Positions 1-5,179 of a stretch of 5,252 nt of DNA are shown piece by piece. A model generated the notes under the pieces. It made no database searches and was not told where the DNA came from. It was given only the letters and a program-made list of their open reading frames with translations. The translations under genes were made by a program, and so were the position numbers. The DNA comes from CAZIRO01 sp964541595 (GTDB lineage Bacteria; Acidobacteriota; HRBIN11), in NCBI GenBank assembly GCA_964541595.1, contig CAZIRO010000186.1, forward strand, positions 1 through 5,252, written 5' to 3'. Position 1 is the first letter of the stretch, and each line of letters begins with the position of its first letter.

Positions 1-86
1 TGCGTTGCCGTGCTTTTCCGTCTTCCGTCGCCGGTCACCGGTCGAAGGGGGATATCGCATTTTTTCGATCTCTGGGATCGGGACAG

Positions 87-113
87 GCAATGAGACACGC
101 CGTGTCCCATTGC
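87..113. repeat. Hairpin: 12-bp arms with 3-base loop
   Basis: Arm 87-98 (GCAATGAGACAC) pairs with 102-113 (GTGTCCCATTGC) at 11 of 12 positions around the loop GCC. Its left arm overlaps the inner part of the left terminal repeat of the surrounding element. No T-run follows on either strand, so it does not look like an intrinsic terminator. It is more likely part of the repeat's secondary structure. Confidence 0.5.
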
Positions 114-145
114 ACCCCGCGATAACCCGCCATCCAGGATACCCC

Positions 146-251
146 GACACCGGACACCTGGGACCTGAGACCTAAATACCTGACACCTGGGACCTGACAC
201 CCGGGACCTGAGACCTGGGACCTGGGACCCGACACCCGGGACCCGAGACCG
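146..251. repeat. Heptamer tandem array, consensus GRSACCY, about 15 units
   Basis: Read in steps of seven from 146, nearly every unit is GACACCY, GGGACCY or GAGACCY. There are four units at 146-173, one divergent 8-base unit at 174-181, then ten in exact phase from 182 to 251. The first and last units end in G in place of Y. The array runs directly into a 16-bp perfect palindrome (248-263, ACCGGTGGCCACCGGT). Short-period heptamer arrays occur in intergenic regions of several bacterial groups. The function here is unknown. It lies upstream of the cNMP-FHA gene. Confidence 0.85.
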
Positions 252-283
252 GTGGCCACCGGTACACCGGTGGAACCGGTGGT
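196..283. repeat. Left arm of an approximately 88-bp inverted repeat bracketing the gene cassette
   Basis: The reverse complement of 4957-5044 aligns to this stretch without gaps. The inner 60 bases (224-283 against 4957-5016) differ at two positions, and the outer 28 at three more by my count. The arm comprises the last eight heptamers plus the ACCGGT-rich cap that ends in CCGGTGGT. The two arms are about 4.7 kb apart and point in opposite directions, with the four protein genes between them. Confidence 0.85.
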
Positions 284-318
284 GCGCATGTCCCATGGCC
301 TGTCCCGATCCCAGAACA

Positions 319-347
319 TTGACCTTTCTTCCCAAACCCGGTATGTT
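319..347 (+). promoter_or_regulatory. Probable sigma70-type promoter of the cNMP-FHA gene
   Basis: A -35 box TTGACC (319-324, 5 of 6 to consensus) and a -10 box TATGTT (342-347, 4 of 6) are separated by exactly 17 bases. Transcription would begin near 354, giving a leader of about 40 bases before the start codon at 392. The -35 box begins only four bases after the repeat element ends at 315. Confidence 0.55.
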
Positions 348-391
348 CATGATCGTCCGAATGCGATCCGCGATTTCTGCAATATGTCCCC

Positions 392-1198
392 GTGAGTGCG
401 TCCATGGGTGTGAACGAAAAGTTCCAGAAAAGTATCGTTCGGTTCAAGCGCGGCGAGGTCATCTTTCGGGAGGGCGAACTGGGCACGGAAATGTACATCA
501 TTCAATCGGGCAAGGTGCGGATTTACAAAGAAGTGGAGGGTTCACAGCAAACCCTGGCCGTGTTTGAGAAGGGAGATTTCTTCGGCGAAATGGCGATCCT
601 CGAGGGATTGCCGCGTACCGCCACAGCCGTTGCCGAAGAAGACTGTGAACTCATTCGGGTCAACAGCGCCAATTTCGTCCAGATGATCCGCACCAATCCG
701 GAGATCGCCATTCGGATCATGCGTAAATTGTCCAACCGTCTGCGCGAAACGACGGAACAGTTACGCAAACTCTATCAGGTGCAGACGGCGATCCTGGGCG
801 CGTATGATGCACCGCCGCAGCCCAAACCGGCCGAAACGGAGGCAGAAGAAAAGAAAAAACGGAAAGCCCTGGCGTATCTGGTTTCCAAACTGACGGGTCG
901 GACGTATCCGATCACCAAGGAGACCGTCATCATCGGCCGGTATGATCGGGTGACCGGGCAACGCCCGGACATCGATCTTTCGGACGAAGATCCGAACCGC
1001 TACATCTCCCGTCGACATGCCATTATCCTGTACGAGGACAATCAGTGGAAACTGATCGAAGAAATCGGTGTGGTGAACGGAACATATTTAAACAAACAAC
1101 GACTACCCAACGGCGTTCCGGTTCCGCTCAATGACGGGGATCAGATCGTCTTTGCGAATGTTCCGATGACGTTTCATGTCGCGCCGGATGCGACCTGA
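392..1198 (+). CDS. Cyclic nucleotide-binding domain / FHA domain signalling protein
   Basis: This 268-residue soluble protein has two recognisable domains. Residues about 10-130 form a cNMP-binding fold. The phosphate-binding cassette at 64-79 reads FGEMAILEGLPRTATA, keeping the Glu (66) and Arg (75) that contact ribose and phosphate in CRP and PKA regulatory subunits. A charged linker (about 140-160, Pro then Glu/Lys-rich) leads to an FHA domain (about 161-263) with Gly-Arg 182-183, Ser206-x-x-His209, Asn-Gly-Thr 229-231, Asn234 and DGD 248-250, the usual phosphothreonine-recognition residues. There is no helix-turn-helix, so it should not act as a CRP-type DNA-binding factor. Inference: it links a cyclic nucleotide to a phosphothreonine partner. 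No signal peptide is visible. The start is GTG 392; ATG 404 (residue 5) is an equally good alternative, and neither has a clear Shine-Dalgarno. It converges on the dehydrogenase operon. The domain calls are firm; the biological role is unknown. Confidence 0.93.
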   Translation: MSASMGVNEKFQKSIVRFKRGEVIFREGELGTEMYIIQSGKVRIYKEVEGSQQTLAVFEKGDFFGEMAILEGLPRTATAVAEEDCELIRVNSANFVQMIRTNPEIAIRIMRKLSNRLRETTEQLRKLYQVQTAILGAYDAPPQPKPAETEAEEKKKRKALAYLVSKLTGRTYPITKETVIIGRYDRVTGQRPDIDLSDEDPNRYISRRHAIILYEDNQWKLIEEIGVVNGTYLNKQRLPNGVPVPLNDGDQIVFANVPMTFHVAPDAT

Positions 1199-1267
1199 TT
1201 CCCGACTTCGCATCACTTTCCATGTTTGTCCTTATGGCTGTACCCACGTCGCTTCATATACGGGTAA

Positions 1268-1300
1268 AGGTCCGGGACCTCACCGGATGGTCCCGGACCT
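1268..1300. terminator. Perfect 12-bp hairpin between convergent genes, possible bidirectional terminator
   Basis: Arms 1268-1279 (AGGTCCGGGACC) and 1289-1300 (GGTCCCGGACCT) are perfectly complementary around a 9-base loop (1280-1288). It sits between the stop at 1198 and the stop of the opposing operon at 1332, where a terminator is expected. A T-run is poor: only TTT follows on the minus strand and none on the plus strand. It may therefore act as an mRNA 3'-end stabiliser or a weak terminator. Its GGGACC core resembles the heptamer repeats, so it may derive from the same family. Confidence 0.55.
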
Positions 1301-1331
1301 GCGCACCGTTCGGCATTGGCCGAGCAGCGGT

Positions 1332-3008
1332 TTAATCGCCGAGCGTGAATGCGATCAGATACCCGCCGAGGTTGACTTCATTCGGCAGGTTCTTCCCCGG
1401 TTCACCCGGCAGCAGCGCGTATTCACCACCGAGACCCACACTGACGACGATGTACTGTTTACCACCGACAGCGTAACTGATGGGTGCGGCGACGATACCA
1501 GAGCCGGCGTAGAACTTCCACAGGATCTTACCGGAACGCGCGTCCACGGCCTTGAATTCACCCTCTTCATTGCCGTAGAACACGAGTCCGCCTGCGGTCG
1601 TCAGTGCGCCGCCCCAGCCGGGATACTTTTCTTTAATCGTCCAGACGATTTTCAATCGCACCGGGTCCCACGCGCGGAATTCGCCGAGGTGCCCGCCCGG
1701 CCCGGCCTTGATCTCGGCGGTGGCGCCTTTGAAGATCGCGCCGCGTGTGTATGTCACTTCCTCGTGTTTAATGGACATGCACAGGTTATTGCCCGGCATG
1801 TAGATCAGGCCGGTTTCCGGATTGTACGCCATCGGCGGCCAGTTTTTGCCTCCCCAGAAGATCGGGCACACGTAATCCACGTATTTCGTCACGGTCGGAC
1901 GGTATTTCGGATCTTCGATGGGACGACCGTTCCGGTCCAGGCCTTTGGCCCAGTTCGTCGGCTTATAGTATTTGGCACCCTGCACGAACTTTCCGGTCGC
2001 CCGATCCAGCACGTAGAAGAACCCGTTCTTGTTCGCCTGCATGAGTGCTTTCACTCGACGACCGCCGATATTCAGATCCGCGAGCACGAGTTCGTTTTCA
2101 GAGTCATAGTCCCAGGCGTCGTCCGGGGTTGCCTGGAACCCCCATACGATCTTTCCGGTATCGGCGTTGAACGCCACGATCGATGCGGACCACTTGTTCT
2201 CTCCGGGTCGAACCGCCGTATTCCAGGGTGCGGGGTTACCGGTACCGTAATACACCAGATTCAGTTCCGGATCGTACGATGCCACGTACCATGCGGTCCC
2301 TCCGCCGGTCTTCCAGGCGTCGTTTTTCCAGGAGTTTTCGTAATCCGCACCGGGACCGACGGTATACGTACGCCAGATCTCTCTGCCGGTGTTGACGTCA
2401 TATGCGGCCACACCGCCGCGGGCGCCGAACTCTGCACCGGCCCAGCCGGTGATCACCTTGTTTTTCACCACGATCGGCGGGGACGTGATCGTATATCCGG
2501 CTTTGTAATCGACGACTTTTGTGCGCCATACCTCACGACCCGTTTTCGCGTCCAGTGCGATGAGCATACCGTCCAGCCTGCCGAAAAAGATCTTTCCATG
2601 TCCGTAAGCAACGCCGCGGTTCACCACGTCACAACATGCGTACTGCTGCGCATCGGCCGGTGTGTCAGATACGTATTTCCATTTCAGCCGTCCGGTGCGC
2701 GCATCGATCGCATATACGTTGTTCGGCCACGAGGTGGACACGTACACGGTGTCACCGATCTTGATGGGAACGGATTCCTGGCCGCGCAGTGTACCGAGCG
2801 ACTGGATCCAGGCCACGCGCAGTTGACGCACGTTCCGGGTGTTGATCTGTTTCAGGGGACTGAAACGCGTGTTCGCGTAGTCCCGTCCATACATGGGCCA
2901 TTCGTTCGGATTCTGAGCCAGTCGAAGGAGTTCTTCGTTGGCCCATACGAACCCCGTGGCCCAGACGAGCACTATCGCGGCCAGCAGAGTTTTCCATCGA
3001 GGCCGCAT
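1332..3008 (-). CDS. PQQ-dependent alcohol dehydrogenase, methanol/ethanol family, lanthanide-type Asp-Tyr-Asp signature
   Basis: This 558-residue periplasmic quinoprotein oxidises an alcohol and passes electrons to cytochrome c. A signal peptide covers residues 1-23 (hydrophobic core, cleavage likely after VWA). Visible family marks are adjacent cysteines 125-126 in CCDVVNRG (vicinal disulfide over PQQ), Glu193 in GAEFGARGG, Asn258 in GTGNPAPWN, catalytic Asp300 and Asp302 in WDYDSENE, and repeated blade motifs of the A-x-D-x-x-T-G-x-x-x-W type (for example 100-110, 151-161, 202-212, 488-497). The second Asp, two residues after the catalytic one, is the residue associated with lanthanide binding in XoxF and PedH. 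Calcium MxaF enzymes have Ala there. Lys327 in QANKNGFF stands where methanol dehydrogenases usually have Arg, which recalls quinohemoprotein alcohol dehydrogenases. However, no C-terminal heme motif is present. It is somewhat shorter than typical XoxF (about 600). The substrate is therefore unsure: methanol or another primary alcohol. The start is fixed by a strong ribosome-binding site. It is the last gene of the operon, 20 bases after the J gene. Confidence 0.96.
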   Translation of the reverse strand: MRPRWKTLLAAIVLVWATGFVWANEELLRLAQNPNEWPMYGRDYANTRFSPLKQINTRNVRQLRVAWIQSLGTLRGQESVPIKIGDTVYVSTSWPNNVYAIDARTGRLKWKYVSDTPADAQQYACCDVVNRGVAYGHGKIFFGRLDGMLIALDAKTGREVWRTKVVDYKAGYTITSPPIVVKNKVITGWAGAEFGARGGVAAYDVNTGREIWRTYTVGPGADYENSWKNDAWKTGGGTAWYVASYDPELNLVYYGTGNPAPWNTAVRPGENKWSASIVAFNADTGKIVWGFQATPDDAWDYDSENELVLADLNIGGRRVKALMQANKNGFFYVLDRATGKFVQGAKYYKPTNWAKGLDRNGRPIEDPKYRPTVTKYVDYVCPIFWGGKNWPPMAYNPETGLIYMPGNNLCMSIKHEEVTYTRGAIFKGATAEIKAGPGGHLGEFRAWDPVRLKIVWTIKEKYPGWGGALTTAGGLVFYGNEEGEFKAVDARSGKILWKFYAGSGIVAAPISYAVGGKQYIVVSVGLGGEYALLPGEPGKNLPNEVNLGGYLIAFTLGD

Positions 3009-3014
3009 CGTTCA

Positions 3015-3020
3015 CCTCCT
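3015..3020 (-). promoter_or_regulatory. Strong Shine-Dalgarno of the PQQ dehydrogenase
   Basis: On the minus strand the gene is preceded by AGGAGGTGAACG directly before ATG (3008). The AGGAGG core lies six bases from the start codon. This is by far the best ribosome-binding site in the window and suggests the dehydrogenase is translated more strongly than the two operon genes upstream of it. Confidence 0.85.
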
Positions 3021-3028
3021 GCATCGGT

Positions 3029-3883
3029 TTAACGGTTGGATTGGGATATTGAACGGATGGAGACACCGTCTCCACGCCGGTCCAGGTAGGGGATGCCGTA
3101 CTCCTCCAGGATGCGGTAGATCCGCTCCCGTTGGGTATGGATGATGGCATTGACCCGATGCAGCAGGTCCCGATCGTCCTTGCGGACGACGGCCGCAATC
3201 GGCCAGACGAAATCCGGTCCCTCGATGGGGCGTACGATGAGTGCATCCGGATATTTGAACTTCTGGTAGTAGCCCGCCGTAGGACCCCAGACCACGGCGA
3301 GGTCGATACGACCGGCCGCGAGATCCGCGAACACGGGTTCTGGATACCATGGATGGTATGTCACCAGGTTGGGATATTGCAGCAATGCAAGTGCGTCCTG
3401 CGGCGGCGTGCGCAACCAGACACCGATACGGGTATCCCGCGGCAGATCGTCGATCGAGCGGACGTGCGCGTACCGGTCGAATGCATCGCGGGGGACCACG
3501 AGTACGTAACTCGTCGTGTAGATCACATCCGTGAGCGCGATCCCGCGGACTTCACGGGCAAACCGCGCATCGTGCGGCAGGCCGAACATGATATCGCATT
3601 TCCCGGCGAGCAGCGTGTGTTTCAACATGCGACGGATAAAACGGGAGATCCACCAGGTGTATTCCACCCGCAGGTTCAGGGATTCCCCGAAGAGTGCGGC
3701 GATACGGTTCTCAAACCCCTCGCGTGCCCGATTCGAAAACGGCAGGTTGTCCGGATCCGCACAAACCCGCAACGCACGCGCCGGTGCACCGTGTAACGGA
3801 CGGGTCAGCCCGATGCATCCGAACAGGACCATCACGGCAATGCCGAACCGCACGAAGCCCCGAACCATCGGAACCACCCGCAT
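3029..3883 (-). CDS. MxaJ/XoxJ-family periplasmic protein (quinoprotein-associated solute-binding protein)
   Basis: From ATG 3883 this is 284 residues, starting with a signal peptide (hydrophobic stretch about 9-28, cleavage probably near HGAPA). The mature protein opens with RVCADPDNLPFSN (residues about 39-51), the hallmark of the quinoprotein dehydrogenase-associated substrate-binding family that includes MxaJ and XoxJ. Later marks are SIDDLP (about 143-148), WGPTAGYY (199-206) and a C-terminal LEEYGIPYL. The fold is a two-lobed periplasmic binding protein. Family members are thought to help assemble or activate the dehydrogenase and not to feed a transporter, and no ABC transporter gene is nearby. 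The open frame extends to GTG 3949, but that would overlap the upstream gene by 59 bases. ATG 3868 has a GGGTGG sequence five bases before it and is a good alternative start. ATG 3883 lies seven bases after the upstream stop. LFGC in the signal region resembles a lipobox only weakly. Confidence 0.93.
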   Translation of the reverse strand: MRVVPMVRGFVRFGIAVMVLFGCIGLTRPLHGAPARALRVCADPDNLPFSNRAREGFENRIAALFGESLNLRVEYTWWISRFIRRMLKHTLLAGKCDIMFGLPHDARFAREVRGIALTDVIYTTSYVLVVPRDAFDRYAHVRSIDDLPRDTRIGVWLRTPPQDALALLQYPNLVTYHPWYPEPVFADLAAGRIDLAVVWGPTAGYYQKFKYPDALIVRPIEGPDFVWPIAAVVRKDDRDLLHRVNAIIHTQRERIYRILEEYGIPYLDRRGDGVSIRSISQSNR

Positions 3884-3890
3884 GCATGCG

Positions 3891-4901
3891 TTAATGGGAT
3901 TTGACCAGCTGCGGACGGCCCGGGCCGACCCGGTTTTGACTCCGCGCACGGACGTACTGGTAGATCAACGTCACCTTCTCGAGATCGAGGATACCCCGCC
4001 AGGAGGGCATCCCTTTGGCCACACGTCCGTTCAGTACCGTATGCACGACGTCCGCATAGGACAACCTGCGGAACGATTTGCGCAGGTCCGGTGCCAGCCC
4101 GCCGGAAACGGCGTCGATCCCGTGACAGCGGTCGCAGTACAGGTGGTACAGCCGCCAGCCCTCCTCGATGGCACGCGGATCTTCCGGTGGTGGCGTGAGG
4201 TTTTCCGGAATGGCCGTCTGTTCCGTTTTGGCAAGCACCATCTCGACCGGGACGACACCGTATCCTTCCAGTACGCCCTGCACTTCCTGGGCACAGGCCA
4301 TGACGGCGTCTCCGGATGCATGGGCCGCATGTGTCGTCAGAATGGGTATCTGAGGTCGGTCTGTACGCACAGCGACCGTCGTCATGTTCAGTTGCGTTTC
4401 GACGTCCATCAGGCCGGCGAAATATCCCGCCAGCGGCGCCCAGAGCACTGCCGCATCCACGTTCCCGGTCATCAGGTCCCGGAACAGTCTGCACACACCT
4501 TGTGGATCTGCGGGGTACTCCTGAATACGAAAGATGCCGTACTGGTCCAGCACCGGCCGGGTGGTCGCGTCGTTCAGAAATCCCACGCGCAGTCCGGACA
4601 GCACCGGATCGTCGATCGATTCGATGCGAAACCCGAGTCGATCCGCATAGACGATCACGTAGGTGGACGTGTAGGTTCCCACTTGCTGAAGGATGGTGCC
4701 CAGCGCGGCAGGTTCAATGAAAAGACGGGAACAATCGATTGTAGATGCGGCTTTGTAGAGGGTGGACCACTGGCATGGATCCGATTGCCCGGACACCTCC
4801 AAGGCCATCAGAGGCAGTAAAAGCAATCCACCGATCCAACGCACCCGTGCCCCCCAGCGGCAAGACCTGTCTGCGAGTTTCCGAAAAACATGCGACATCA
4901 T
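3891..4901 (-). CDS. Fusion of a truncated MxaJ/XoxJ-like domain with a C-terminal cytochrome c domain
   Basis: From ATG 4901 this is 336 residues. An Arg-rich N-terminus and hydrophobic stretch (about 22-38) form a signal peptide ending near VSG-QSDP. Residues about 57-220 resemble the second half of the J protein encoded next door: YTSTYVIV (77-84), SIDDP (95-99), a lobe with RVGF, WAPLAGYF (154-161) and LEGYGVVPV near 211-219. The CADPDNLPFSN start of the family is missing. Residues about 243-325 are a class I-like cytochrome c: CDRCH (256-260) binds heme, LAPDL follows at 269-273, and Met298 in KGMPSWRG is the likely distal ligand. Inference: it accepts electrons from the downstream quinoprotein, the XoxG/MxaG job, while the J-like part may dock on the enzyme. 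Cys43, 57, 137 and 203 could form disulfides. The frame runs back to 4988, but that part translates the repeat and is unlikely. GTG 4844 would give a compact signal peptide and fits the promoter better. Confidence 0.9.
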   Translation of the reverse strand: MMSHVFRKLADRSCRWGARVRWIGGLLLLPLMALEVSGQSDPCQWSTLYKAASTIDCSRLFIEPAALGTILQQVGTYTSTYVIVYADRLGFRIESIDDPVLSGLRVGFLNDATTRPVLDQYGIFRIQEYPADPQGVCRLFRDLMTGNVDAAVLWAPLAGYFAGLMDVETQLNMTTVAVRTDRPQIPILTTHAAHASGDAVMACAQEVQGVLEGYGVVPVEMVLAKTEQTAIPENLTPPPEDPRAIEEGWRLYHLYCDRCHGIDAVSGGLAPDLRKSFRRLSYADVVHTVLNGRVAKGMPSWRGILDLEKVTLIYQYVRARSQNRVGPGRPQLVKSH

Positions 4902-4928
4902 CTTAGTGAAAATTCCCGATGAGGTCAA
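4900..4928 (-). promoter_or_regulatory. Possible sigma70-type promoter of the dehydrogenase operon
   Basis: On the minus strand TTGACC (4928-4923) is followed after exactly 17 bases by TAAGAT (4905-4900, 4 of 6 to consensus). The -35 box is the same hexamer as in the promoter at 319-347, and it likewise follows directly on a repeat copy. The -10 box overlaps the ATG at 4901. If this promoter is real, transcription starts near 4893, and translation of the fusion gene would begin downstream, for example at GTG 4844. Confidence 0.4.
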
Positions 4929-4956
4929 GCAGGAGACCCAAGGTCGGGACAGGGGA

Positions 4957-5044
4957 ACCACCGGATCCACCGGTGTGCCGGTGGCCACCGGTCTCGGGTC
5001 CCGGGTGTCGGGTCCCAGGTGTCAGGTCTCAGGTCCCAGGTGTC
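4957..5044. repeat. Right arm of the approximately 88-bp inverted repeat
   Basis: This stretch is the reverse-complement counterpart of 196-283, with five mismatches by my count. It contains an ACCGGT-rich cap (4957-4991, including the 14-bp palindrome CCGGTGGCCACCGG at 4978-4991) and eight heptamers. Further inward, 4941-4952 (AGGTCGGGACAG) matches part of the left element's terminal repeat. The outer terminal repeat is absent here, so this copy is incomplete or diverged. Confidence 0.85.
4989..5044. repeat. Heptamer array, eight units, inverse orientation
   Basis: Eight exact-phase heptamers run from 4989 to 5044, each the reverse complement of the GRSACCY unit (AGGTGTC, AGGTCTC, AGGTCCC, GGGTCCC and so on). 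It has fewer units than the left array, as expected if unit number varies by slippage. Confidence 0.85.
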
Positions 5045-5125
5045 GGGAACGGAAGACCGGGGATGGAAACGGGGGATAGAAGACCGGAAACGGGAGACCG
5101 GTTTCCGATTTCAAGAGCGGGGGAC
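5045..5125. repeat. Purine-rich degenerate repeats next to the heptamer array
   Basis: GGAAGACCGG (5051-5060), GAAGACCGGAAACGGG (from 5080) and GAGACCGG repeat loosely. CGGAAAC (5085-5091) and GTTTCCG (5101-5107) form a 7-bp hairpin with a 9-base loop. The reverse complement resembles the TTTTCCGTCTTCCGTCGCCG-like text at the left window edge (about 15-34), so both outer flanks may belong to the same repeat family. No gene is visible. Confidence 0.35.
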
Positions 5126-5129
5126 TTGC

Positions 5130-5154
5130 AATTTGCCCCGGAAGTGTGCAAATT
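5130..5154. repeat. 7-bp inverted repeat overlapping the tRNA promoter
   Basis: AATTTGC (5130-5136) and GCAAATT (5148-5154) are perfect inverted copies separated by 11 bases. They span the interval just upstream of the putative -10 box of the tRNA gene. This could be an operator or chance. Confidence 0.3.
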
Positions 5155-5160
5155 TATGAT
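5133..5160 (+). promoter_or_regulatory. Possible promoter of the tRNA-Arg gene
   Basis: TATGAT (5155-5160) matches the -10 consensus at five of six positions and would start transcription about 12 bases before the tRNA. With a 16-base spacer the -35 box is TTGCCC (5133-5138, 4 of 6). The upstream TTGCAA (5126-5131) is too far away at 23 bases. Confidence 0.45.
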
Positions 5161-5179
5161 CCGACATGGATCGTATGGT

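Larger units (their letters stand above)
71..315. repeat. MITE-like repeat element with terminal inverted repeats and an internal heptamer array
   Basis: Bases 71-97 and 289-315 are inverted copies of each other, matching at 25 of 27 positions (mismatches at 89/297 and 93/293). Between them lie a small hairpin, a heptamer array and a palindrome-rich ACCGGT block (248-283). I see no credible coding capacity; the open frames across it only translate the repeat. Small size, terminal inverted repeats and no transposase fit a non-autonomous element or a dispersed intergenic repeat. I could not identify a target-site duplication. A related inverted copy lies at 4942-5044, but it lacks the outer terminal repeat. 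Confidence 0.5.

Noticed and set aside
146..251. CRISPR array
   Set aside because: Units are 7 bases, contiguous and without unique spacers, and no cas gene is present.
35..501. Two minus-strand open frames through the left repeat region
   Set aside because: Their proteins are repetitive (SQVSGPG-like) because they translate the heptamer array, and one runs antisense into the cNMP-FHA gene.
1176..3032. A 618-residue open frame on the plus strand, antisense to the PQQ dehydrogenase
   Set aside because: The opposite strand encodes a full quinoprotein with signal peptide, active-site residues and ribosome-binding site. The antisense translation shows no recognisable domain and reflects codon bias.
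2752..3350. Minus-strand frames overlapping the J gene and the start of the dehydrogenase
   Set aside because: They are out of frame with recognised proteins, have no signal or domain, and are Arg/Pro/Ser-rich shadow translations.
3740..3770. Lipoprotein signal (LFGC) in the J protein
   Set aside because: The signal-region LFGC actually lies near 3816-3827. Phe at the -2 position and a further hydrophobic stretch after the Cys do not fit a standard lipobox.
3029..3883. ABC transporter substrate-binding component
   Set aside because: The fold is that of a binding protein, but no permease or ATPase gene is adjacent, and the CADPDNLPFSN start plus the neighbouring quinoprotein point to the MxaJ/XoxJ role.
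3531..4820. A 429-residue open frame on the plus strand, antisense to the J and cytochrome genes
   Set aside because: It overlaps two genes with clear family motifs on the minus strand and shows only low-complexity Arg/His-rich translation.
4902..4988. N-terminal extension of the fusion cytochrome gene back to 4988
   Set aside because: The extra 29 residues are translated from the ACCGGT repeat cap and would precede the signal peptide, so they are unlikely to be coding.
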